From: Saccharothrix sp. S26
GTDB taxonomy: Bacteria; Actinomycetota; Actinomycetes; Mycobacteriales; Pseudonocardiaceae
Length of the DNA: 64,000 nt
Assembly (NCBI RefSeq): GCF_021390395.1
Contig: NZ_JAJUWT010000010.1
Location: 124,001-188,000, forward strand
Direction: 5' to 3'
Below are positions 56,597 to 64,000 of the stretch, piece by piece. Below the pieces are notes generated by a model, which saw nothing but the letters and a program-made list of their open reading frames with translations, searched no databases and was not told the DNA's origin. The position numbers were made by a program, and so were the translations under genes. Numbering within the stretch: the first letter of the stretch is position 1; each line of letters opens with the position of its first letter.

Positions 56597-57721
56597 ATGC
56601 GCACACTGCTGTCCGGCTTGGGCGTCGCCGCCCTCGCCGCCGTCACCCTCACCGCGCCGGCGCACGCCGAAGGCGTGGTGCTGCACGCCGGCTCGACCAC
56701 CGCCGTGCCCGGCAGCTACATCGTCAAGCTCGCCGACGTCGCCGCCGCCGACGCGGTCACCGCCCGGCTCGACGGCCACGTCACCCGCACCTTCCCGGCG
56801 CTGCACGCGTTCGCCGCGACCCTGACCCCGCGGCAGGCGCGCCGGCTCGCCGCCGACCCGGCGGTCGACTACGTCGAGCAGGACCAGGTCGTGCGGGCGC
56901 ACACCACCCAGACCAACGCGCCGTTCGGCCTGGACCGGATCGACCAACGCGCGCTGCCCGTGGACGGCAACTACAGCTACACGTCGACCGGGGCGCGAAC
57001 CCGCGCGTACGTCATCGACACCGGCATCCGGGCCACCCACACCGAGATCGCCGGCCGCACGTGCCCCGGCTACGACGCGGTCGACAACGACACCGTGCCG
57101 CAGGACGACAACGGCCACGGCACCGCCGTCGCGTCGCTCATCGCGGGCCGCGTGAACGGCGTCGCGAAGCAGGCCCTGGTGTGCGGCGTCCGGGTGCTCA
57201 ACGGCTCCGGCAGCGGCACCACCGCGGGCGTGATCGCGGGCATCGACTGGGTGGCGCGCAACCACGTCAAGCCCGCCTCGGCCAACCTGAGCCTGGGCGG
57301 CGGCGCGTCGACCGCCGTGGACGACGCGGTCCGCCGGCTGATCGCCGCGGGCGTCACGGCGTCGGTCACGGCGGGCGGCAGCAACACCGACGCCGCCAAC
57401 ACCTCGCCCGCCCGCGTGACCGAGGCGCTCACCTCCGGCGCGGCCACCCGGACCGACACCCGCGCGTCGTTCTCCAACTACGGCTCGGTGGTCGACGTCT
57501 ACGCGTACGGCACGAACATCACCGTGGCGTGGCACACGAGCGACACCGCCACCAACACGATCAGCGGCACGTCGCTGTCCACCGCGTACGTCACCGGCGT
57601 GACGCTCCGGTTCCTCCAGCTCAACCCGACCGCCACGCCGGCGCAGGTGCACGCGGCGGTCGTCACCGAGGCGACACCGCTGTCGTGGGGCCGACTGCTG
57701 TACTGGTCGCCGACCCGCTGA
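56597..57721 (+). CDS. S8 family serine protease, divergent copy with altered oxyanion site
   Basis: 374 residues. Signal peptide (1-24, ending APAHAEG), I9 inhibitor propeptide (about 35-105, PGSYIVKLADV ... VDYVEQDQVV), and peptidase S8 domain. The triad residues are present: Asp in AYVIDTGIR, His in NGHGTAVAS, Ser in SGTSLSTAYVTG. The oxyanion-hole Asn of the usual AAGN motif is Gly here (VTAGGSNTDA), and TPH after the Ser motif is lost, so activity is doubtful. It is a tandem duplicate of the intact enzyme at 58413. Confidence 0.88.
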   Translation: MRTLLSGLGVAALAAVTLTAPAHAEGVVLHAGSTTAVPGSYIVKLADVAAADAVTARLDGHVTRTFPALHAFAATLTPRQARRLAADPAVDYVEQDQVVRAHTTQTNAPFGLDRIDQRALPVDGNYSYTSTGARTRAYVIDTGIRATHTEIAGRTCPGYDAVDNDTVPQDDNGHGTAVASLIAGRVNGVAKQALVCGVRVLNGSGSGTTAGVIAGIDWVARNHVKPASANLSLGGGASTAVDDAVRRLIAAGVTASVTAGGSNTDAANTSPARVTEALTSGAATRTDTRASFSNYGSVVDVYAYGTNITVAWHTSDTATNTISGTSLSTAYVTGVTLRFLQLNPTATPAQVHAAVVTEATPLSWGRLLYWSPTR

Positions 57722-57722
57722 G

Positions 57723-58178
57723 CTACTGCTCGGCGAGGTGGGCCGACGGGGCGAGCACGTGGCGCATCACGAGCTCGCCCCCGTCCACCTCGCCGGTGTC
57801 GGTGAAGCCGAACGCCGCGTACAGGCCGCGGGCCACCGCGTTGCCCGGCACCACGCTCAGCACGAGCTCGGTGCGGCCCTCCGACCGCGCCACGTCGGCG
57901 ATCGCGGCCAGGCCCTTGCGGCCGAGTCCGCGGCCCTGCGCCCGCCGGTCGATCATGAACCGGACGATGTGCAGCGCCTCCGGCCGGTCGCGTTCCAGGA
58001 GGGTGAACCCGACCAGCTCCTCTCCCCCGTACAGCGCAAGGGGTTGCAACTTCGGGCGGTAGATCCAGGCGTCCGCGATCGACTTGAGGTTCGTCGCGAC
58101 GAACGCCCGCTGCTCCTCGTGGACCTCCAGGCCGATGACGGCCCGGTAGTTGTCCTCGGTGACGGGTTCCAAGCGCAT
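57723..58178 (-). CDS. GNAT family N-acetyltransferase
   Basis: A 151-residue acetyltransferase. Core: YGGEELVGFTLLERD and IVRFMIDRRAQGRGLGRKGL (acetyl-CoA pyrophosphate loop R-x-x-G-x-G), then VPGNAVARGLYAAFGFTDTG. The spermidine/spermine-acetyltransferase-like start RLEPVTEDNYRAVIGLEVHE suggests an amine substrate. Ends 1 bp from the convergent protease gene and separates protease copies two and three. Confidence 0.9.
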   Translation of the reverse strand: MRLEPVTEDNYRAVIGLEVHEEQRAFVATNLKSIADAWIYRPKLQPLALYGGEELVGFTLLERDRPEALHIVRFMIDRRAQGRGLGRKGLAAIADVARSEGRTELVLSVVPGNAVARGLYAAFGFTDTGEVDGGELVMRHVLAPSAHLAEQ

Positions 58179-58412
58179 GTCCGGACGGTAGCGCCGCCGT
58201 CACGTGAGTGCTCTCGGATTCTGGGAACTGCCAGCTCAAGGCCGTTTTTTAACGCTGTGGGTTCAACTGGCAAATCTTCACACTTCCGAGTTAACGCGTC
58301 GGATGCCTACGTTGTGACTGTCAGCGAGGGCAAGGTGGCCCAATGTCACCCCCGAGCCCTGCAACGCTCCTCGGGGTGGGTTGGGGTCACCGTGGGAAAG
58401 AACGGAATCCGC

Positions 58413-59600
<1,188 letters not shown>

Positions 59601-59617
59601 TCGAGCACCACGTCCCC

Positions 59618-59652
59618 GCCGGGGCCGTCCTCCGCTGGAGGGCGGCCCCGGC
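59618..59652 (+). terminator. Terminator after the intact protease
   Basis: GCCGGGGCCG (59618-59627) / CGGCCCCGGC (59643-59652), extended by TCCTCC/GGAGG inside, 17 bp after the stop. The 145 bp that follow up to the convergent dprP stop show nothing else. Confidence 0.75.
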
Positions 59653-59797
59653 CGTTCGGGCAACGGCTCGCGGCCATCGCCCTGACCTGCGGATTAAAGG
59701 TTTGCTCAACGTTCGTTCAGCACCGACCGCGCACACTGGTGGCGCGGCGGCCCGGGGGAGGCCCTGGTAGGTGGGCCGAGGGGGAGGGCCGCCGCCC

Positions 59798-60844
59798 TCA
59801 CACGTAGATCGACAGCGTCAGCGCCGCCACCCAGCACACCCCGATCACCTGGAGCACGTGGTCGCGCAAGGCGATGCGCTCCGGTTCGCCCGCGCCACCG
59901 TCGTCCACGTCCACCGCGTACCGCAGGACCGCCACCACGAACGGCACGATCGACACCATCGCCCAGCCGGAGTTGTAGTCGGCGCGCTCCCGCAGCTCGA
60001 ACGCCCACAACGCGTAGGCCAGGATCAGGATCGCCGCCGCGGTGGCCCACACGAACCGCAGGTAGCTGGCCGAGTAGCGGCGCAGCGACGCCCGGATCCG
60101 CGCGCCCGTCCGCTCGTACAGCACGATCTCGGCGTACCGCTTGCCCGCCACCATGAACAGCGAGCCGAACGCCGTCACCAGCAGGAACCACTGCGACAGC
60201 GGGATGCCGGCCGCGATGCCGCCCGCGATGGCCCGCAGCAGGAAACCCGACGCCACGATGCACAGGTCGATCACCGGCTGGTGCTTCCACCCCAGGCAGT
60301 AGCCCAGCTGCGCGGCGCAGTACACCGCGATCACCACGACCAGCGGCGGGCCGGAGCACAGCGCGACGCCGACGGACGCGGCGAACAGCGCCGCCGCCGT
60401 GACGTACGCCGTGCGCGCCGAGACCGCCCCGGCCGCGATCGGGCGGTGCCGCTTGGTCGGGTGGGCGCGGTCGGCGTCCACGTCGATGGCGTCGTTGACC
60501 AGGTACACCGCCGAGGCGGCCAGGCAGAACGCGACCAGCGCCAGGGCGGTGTCCAGCAGCACGGCGGGCTCGCCGAGCCGGTTCGCCGCGAACGGCGCGG
60601 CCAGCACGAGGAAGTTCTTCACCCACTGGTGCGGCCGGGCCGCGCGAACCAACCCGGCGACCGCTCCGGTGGACCGGGTGGCGGCGGTGGTCGGGCTGGT
60701 CGCGGCGGTCCCGCTCACTTCGCCGGTGCTGTTCACCGCGCCGGTGCTGTTCACCGCGCCGGCCCCGCTCACCGCGCCGGTTCCGCTCAGACCGCCCGTC
60801 CCGCTCACCGCGCCGGTTCCGCTCAGCTCACCGGTCCCGCTCAC
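59798..60844 (-). CDS. Decaprenyl-phosphate phosphoribosyltransferase (UbiA superfamily) with repeat-rich N-terminus
   Basis: 348 residues. From about residue 65 it is a UbiA-type prenyltransferase: RPHQWVKNFLVLAAP, aspartate motif 1 NDAIDVDADRAHPTKRHRP, motif 2 in SLFMVAGKRYAEIVLYERTG, and about nine helices. It matches Rv3806c (5-phosphoribosyl-1-pyrophosphate:decaprenyl-phosphate transferase), the entry step to decaprenyl-phosphoryl arabinose. The first ~55 residues are an odd SGTGAV-type repeat absent from the family. GTG 60844 overlaps the PAP2 stop; GTGs further in would remove the repeats. Confidence 0.9.
   Translation of the reverse strand: MSGTGELSGTGAVSGTGGLSGTGAVSGAGAVNSTGAVNSTGEVSGTAATSPTTAATRSTGAVAGLVRAARPHQWVKNFLVLAAPFAANRLGEPAVLLDTALALVAFCLAASAVYLVNDAIDVDADRAHPTKRHRPIAAGAVSARTAYVTAAALFAASVGVALCSGPPLVVVIAVYCAAQLGYCLGWKHQPVIDLCIVASGFLLRAIAGGIAAGIPLSQWFLLVTAFGSLFMVAGKRYAEIVLYERTGARIRASLRRYSASYLRFVWATAAAILILAYALWAFELRERADYNSGWAMVSIVPFVVAVLRYAVDVDDGGAGEPERIALRDHVLQVIGVCWVAALTLSIYV
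60716..60844 (-). repeat. 18-bp minisatellite in the 5' end of the prenyltransferase gene
   Basis: About seven degenerate 18-bp units (plus-strand form ACCGCGCCGGTGCTGTTC), coding SGTGAV, SGAGAV and NSTGAV. Two adjacent units near 60722-60757 are nearly identical, which suggests recent expansion by slippage. Confidence 0.85.
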
Positions 60845-61374
60845 CGCGCCGCTCCGTCCAGTTCGCGGCCGACCACCCGGCCGAGCAGCGCGCCCAACAC
60901 CGCGCCCGCCGCCACGTCGGTGGGGTAGTGCACCCCGAGCACCAACCGGGACAACACCATCGGCGGCACGAGCACCGGTTCCAGCCGCCGCCCGGTCAGC
61001 CGCGAGAACAGCACCGCCGCGGCGGTCGTCGACACCGCGTGCGCGGACGGGAAGCTCAACCCGCTCGGCGTCCCGGCCAGCACGCGCACCGCCTCGTCGT
61101 CCGGCCGTCGCCGCCGGACCACCCGCTTGACCGCGATGGCCACGGCGTGCGACCCGGCCACCCCGGCGGTGGCCACCAACCAGTCCCGCCGCCGGGTCCG
61201 GTCCACCGCCGCACCCGCGAGCCCCAGCGCCAACCAGCCGGCGCCGTGCTCGCCGAAGAACGACAAGCCGCGCGCCGACGCCACCACCAGCCGGTGGCCG
61301 AGCGCGCGCTGCACCTGGCTCAGAACGGTGATCTCGGCACGCACGGCGGTCCTCCCGCGGTCGGTGGTCTTCAC
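60841..61374 (-). CDS. PAP2 superfamily phosphatase (decaprenyl-phosphoryl phosphoribose phosphatase type)
   Basis: A 177-residue membrane phosphatase. The three PAP2 motifs are visible: KRVVRRRRP, PSAHAVST (after GLSFP) and SRLVLGVHYPTDV. The homologue Rv3807c lies beside the prenyltransferase in mycobacteria; it would remove the 5-phosphate from decaprenyl-phosphoryl-5-phosphoribose. The ATG overlaps the glycosyltransferase stop by 4 nt. Confidence 0.92.
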   Translation of the reverse strand: MKTTDRGRTAVRAEITVLSQVQRALGHRLVVASARGLSFFGEHGAGWLALGLAGAAVDRTRRRDWLVATAGVAGSHAVAIAVKRVVRRRRPDDEAVRVLAGTPSGLSFPSAHAVSTTAAAVLFSRLTGRRLEPVLVPPMVLSRLVLGVHYPTDVAAGAVLGALLGRVVGRELDGAAR

Positions 61375-63062
61375 GGCACCTGCCCGGGTCGGAGGGTGGG
61401 TCCGCAGTGACCTCGGGGCGCGTCGCGCCGCGCGGCTTCGGCGCGGGCCAGGTCGGTGCGGACGTAGTCGCGCAGCGCCGCCAGTCGTGCCTCGTCCGCG
61501 ACGGCGTCACGGCGCACCCAGTCCTGCGCGACCGGCCCGGCCGAGAGCACGTGGTAGTCCGCGGCCAGCCGCGGGTCGTCGGCGATGCCGGTGAGCCTCG
61601 ACCACTCGCCGTGCGAGTGGATGAACGTCGGCTTCACCCGGTCGAACGCGTAGTCGCGCACGCCGGCCATGTCCCGCGCGCCCCACAGGTCCGCCATCCT
61701 CGGCTCGGCCAGCCCGACCAGGTCGACCACGGCCGGCCGGGCGGTCAGCGCGGTGCCGCCGACGTCGGGCAGCAGCAGGGTGGCGCGCTCGACGCCGAGG
61801 ATGTCCGCCAAGCCGTTGAACCCGCGCCCGAACGTCTCGGCCACCAGGCACATCGGCACCGTCGGCGCGGCGCGGAACTCCCGCGCCGCGGTGGTGAACC
61901 GGGCCACCGTCGGCAGGACCGCCACGGCCAACGCCACCGCCGGCACCGCACGCCGCCGTGCCGTCCCGCGCCCCAGCACCCGGGCCGCGGCGAACACCGC
62001 GACCAACGCGCCCAGCACCCACACCGGCGTGGCGAACCGAAGCTCGCCCATCCAGTCCGGGGCCAGCACCGCGTACCCCAGCAACGCCAACCCCAGCGGC
62101 GCGAGCAGCGCGACCAGCACCGACCCCAGCCGCGAACCCCGCGCCAGCACCAGCCCCACGCACAGCGCCACCACCAGCACGGCCAACGCGCCCGCGTACT
62201 GCACCACCTCGCCGACCCGGGTGAACTGCGCGAGGGTGGGCGGGTCCTGGCTCTTCGCCACCGCGGGCAGCGCCAACCACCGGCCGAACTCCACCCGCCG
62301 CCACGCCACGTACGCGCCGAACGGCACCAGGAACACCGCCGTGGACAACGCCACCGACCGCACCGCCGCCGCCAACCCCACCCGCCGCACCGCCGTCAGC
62401 ACCAGCAGCGGGTACGCGCCCGCGTAGACCAGCCCGTCCGGCCGGGTCAACGCCGCCACCGCGACCAGGAGCCCGACCGCGACCGCGACCCGCCCGGACA
62501 GCAGCCGGTCGTCCAGCACCGCCACGGACAGCACCACCGCAAGCCAGCACGTCACCAGCGCGTACAGCGGGTTCTCCAACCCGGAGAACACCCAGATCAC
62601 GAACGACGGGATCGCCGCCAGCACCGCGCCGAACGCCACCGTCACCAGCCCCGGCCGGCGGAACACCCGGCGCGCGACCGCGTGGCACGCCAGCAGCACG
62701 CCCGCGCAGCACAGCACCGCCAGCGCCTTGGGGAACAGCACGTAGTCCGGCACGCCGAACACCGCACCCCGGTCGAACAGCCCCACCAACCGGCCCAGGG
62801 CCAGCAACGCCAACCACGCGGGGTTCGAGTACGCCTCGGTCGGCTCCGCGCCCGGCTGGAGCACCGGACCCAGGCCGTCGGTGATCGTGCGCGCGTAGGC
62901 GAACGTGATCGCGGCGTCGTCCACCAGCCAGTTGCCGTACAGCGCGCCGTGCGCGGCGATCAGCGCCGTGCCGCCCGCCACCGGCCACCACCACCGCACG
63001 CGCCGCGGACGCGAGGGCGCGGCGTCCGCGGCGTGCCGCTCGGGCGCGGTCGTCGCGGTCAC
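61371..63062 (-). CDS. GT-C membrane glycosyltransferase, AftB-like arabinosyltransferase
   Basis: A 563-residue polytopic membrane enzyme with about ten to eleven helices. The GT-C DD motif stands in the first loop (GNWLVDDAAITFAYARTI), followed by EPTEAYSNPAWLALLALG; a C-terminal extracytoplasmic domain starts near residue 420. Gene order and fold match AftB (Rv3805c), which adds terminal beta-1,2-arabinofuranose from decaprenyl-phosphoryl arabinose. Length is about 80 residues shorter than AftB, so the exact linkage is uncertain. GTG 63062 overlaps the dprE2 stop. Confidence 0.82.
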   Translation of the reverse strand: MTATTAPERHAADAAPSRPRRVRWWWPVAGGTALIAAHGALYGNWLVDDAAITFAYARTITDGLGPVLQPGAEPTEAYSNPAWLALLALGRLVGLFDRGAVFGVPDYVLFPKALAVLCCAGVLLACHAVARRVFRRPGLVTVAFGAVLAAIPSFVIWVFSGLENPLYALVTCWLAVVLSVAVLDDRLLSGRVAVAVGLLVAVAALTRPDGLVYAGAYPLLVLTAVRRVGLAAAVRSVALSTAVFLVPFGAYVAWRRVEFGRWLALPAVAKSQDPPTLAQFTRVGEVVQYAGALAVLVVALCVGLVLARGSRLGSVLVALLAPLGLALLGYAVLAPDWMGELRFATPVWVLGALVAVFAAARVLGRGTARRRAVPAVALAVAVLPTVARFTTAAREFRAAPTVPMCLVAETFGRGFNGLADILGVERATLLLPDVGGTALTARPAVVDLVGLAEPRMADLWGARDMAGVRDYAFDRVKPTFIHSHGEWSRLTGIADDPRLAADYHVLSAGPVAQDWVRRDAVADEARLAALRDYVRTDLARAEAARRDAPRGHCGPTLRPGQVP

Positions 63063-63814
63063 GCCGGCAACCGCCGGAACACCGCGCGGGGCAGGTGCCG
63101 CAGCACCGACATCACCGCGCGCAGCGGCGCGGGGGCCCACACCAGCTCCCGCCGGTCGCGCGCCGCCCTCACCACCACCTCGGCCACCTGGTCGGCGGTG
63201 CTCGACAACGGCGTCGGCGGCAGCCCGTCGGTCATCCGGGTGCGCACGAAACCGGGCCGCACCACCGTGACGGTGACGCCGTGCGGGCGCAGCGCCTCGC
63301 CCAGCCCCTGGTAGAAGGCGTCCATCCCGGCCTTGGTCGACCCGTAGACGAAGTTCGACCGCCGCACCCGCTCGCCCGCCACCGACGACAGCGCCACGAT
63401 CACGCCGTGCCCCTGCTTGCGCATCCGCTCGGCGAGCCCGACGCCGACCGACACCGCGCCGGTGTAGTTGACCCCGGCCAGCTCCAGCGCCGCCTCGTGG
63501 TCCTGCCAGGCCCGCTCGGCGTCGCCCAGCACCCCGAACGCCACCAGCGCCACGTCGATCCCGCCGTCGGCGAAGACCTTGTCCAGCACCGCGGGGTGGC
63601 CGTCGACGTCACGCGCGTCGAAGTCCACCGCCGTCACCGGCACGCCCGCCGCGGTCAGCTCCACCACCGCCGCGTCACGGCGGTACGAGGGCCGGGCGGC
63701 GAGCACCACCCGCGGCTTGCGCACCGCGGTGTAGCGCCGGACCACCGCCAGTGCGATTTCGGACGTGCCGCCCAGCACGAGCACGCTCTGCGGATTGCCC
63801 ACCGCGTCGATCAC
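63059..63814 (-). CDS. dprE2: Decaprenylphosphoryl-2-keto-beta-D-erythro-pentose reductase DprE2
   Basis: A 251-residue short-chain dehydrogenase. NAD(P)-binding [18 protein letters not shown] (T-G-x-x-x-G-like), [11 protein letters not shown], Ser in [20 protein letters not shown] and the Tyr-x-x-x-Lys pair YGSTK. It reduces the keto intermediate made by DprE1, completing epimerisation of ribose to arabinose on decaprenyl phosphate. AGGAGG precedes GTG 63814, and the start overlaps the dprE1 stop. Confidence 0.93.
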   Translation of the reverse strand: MIDAVGNPQSVLVLGGTSEIALAVVRRYTAVRKPRVVLAARPSYRRDAAVVELTAAGVPVTAVDFDARDVDGHPAVLDKVFADGGIDVALVAFGVLGDAERAWQDHEAALELAGVNYTGAVSVGVGLAERMRKQGHGVIVALSSVAGERVRRSNFVYGSTKAGMDAFYQGLGEALRPHGVTVTVVRPGFVRTRMTDGLPPTPLSSTADQVAEVVVRAARDRRELVWAPAPLRAVMSVLRHLPRAVFRRLPA

Positions 63815-64000
63815 AGCTCCAACCTCCTGGACATGTCGGATGCGAAAACGCCGTCCGGGTCGACCGAGGCGCGCACCGCGCGCCACTGCGCGAATCGGGG
63901 GTAGCCGCGGCGGACGGCCTCGGCCGTGGTCCGCGACTCCTTGGCCAGGTAGTGCCGCCCGCCCGCGCCGAGCACCAGCTCGTCCAGCTCGTCGCACAAC
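63811..64000 (-). CDS. dprE1: Decaprenylphosphoryl-beta-D-ribose oxidase DprE1, C-terminal end (cut by window edge)
   Basis: Only the last ~62 residues are in the window: [20 protein letters not shown], then [20 protein letters not shown] and SDMSRRLEL. This is the typical DprE1/alditol-oxidase C-terminus, with the Lys of YLAKES expected to contact substrate. It belongs upstream of dprE2 in the same coupled operon. Confidence 0.88.
   Translation of the reverse strand, partial: LCDELDELVLGAGGRHYLAKESRTTAEAVRRGYPRFAQWRAVRASVDPDGVFASDMSRRLEL

Overview
The window is very GC-rich (roughly 70% or more by eye, with G/C strongly favoured at third codon positions) and reads as one piece of an actinobacterial chromosome, most likely Pseudonocardiaceae (Saccharothrix/Lentzea/Actinosynnema type). 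Support: the conserved order ruvC-ruvA-ruvB-yajC-secD-secF-apt-relA ... peptidyl-prolyl isomerase, glyoxalase-like hydrolase, hisS; arabinan cell-wall genes (dprE1, dprE2, AftB-like, PAP2, dprP); an intein-bearing Rv2578c-family radical SAM gene; many GTG starts; 4-nt stop/start overlaps; and many leaderless promoters. I see no rRNA, tRNA, CRISPR array, transposase or prophage gene.

Layout. (1) 1-12.9 kb: a beta-glucoside/oligosaccharide locus. It has a partial GH3 beta-glucosidase, a ROK regulator, a five-gene Dpp/Opp-type ABC importer, a GH1 beta-glucosidase, a secreted multi-domain glycoside hydrolase with two discoidin/CBM32 domains, and a DUF305-like lipoprotein. Three copies of a GAGAGCGCTCTC palindrome link the two ends of the locus, while a different AT-rich box sits between the ROK gene and the transporter. 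(2) 13-21 kb: single housekeeping or orphan genes: a decayed pentapeptide-repeat gene, a HAD hydrolase, DUF427, a uracil-DNA-glycosylase-like protein, TspO, a WYL regulator, an ATP-dependent DNA ligase, DinB-like, DUF985 and a GGDEF protein. Several have a -10 box only 6-7 nt before the start codon. (3) 21-30.9 kb: ruvCAB with a LexA-type box and an unusually long Ala-rich RuvC tail, the Sec auxiliary genes yajC/secD/secF, apt and relA. (4) 30.9-35.4 kb: a block with hisS, flanked by two nearly identical ~229-bp repeats in opposite orientation, each containing a 146-bp palindrome. (5) 35.4-45.4 kb: mixed genes, including NMN salvage (pnuC plus a NadR-like enzyme) divergent from an SOS-boxed radical SAM gene whose iron-sulfur motif is split by an intein. 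(6) 45.5-54.2 kb: a tightly coupled eight-gene TetR-controlled catabolic operon (TIGR03084, AtuA, small AtuA partner, two acyl-CoA dehydrogenases, biotin-dependent carboxylase beta and alpha). (7) 54.2-59.7 kb: an XRE-type regulator, an unassigned stretch, and three S8 proteases at different stages of decay. (8) 59.8-64.0 kb: a coupled cell-wall arabinan precursor operon on the minus strand.

How the genes work together. Region 1 would import beta-linked oligosaccharides and hydrolyse them inside and outside the cell. Region 3 plus the radical SAM gene form a DNA-damage response cluster in regulatory terms. Region 6 would activate and degrade a branched or terpenoid acyl chain by beta-carboxylation, but lacks a hydratase and a lyase within the window. 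Region 8 makes and uses decaprenyl-phosphoryl arabinose. The most striking items are the intein placed exactly at the radical SAM cluster motif of an SOS-boxed gene, the inverted palindromic repeat pair around hisS, the symmetric bidirectional leaderless promoter at 36.74 kb, and the AtuA operon under a 42-bp palindrome.
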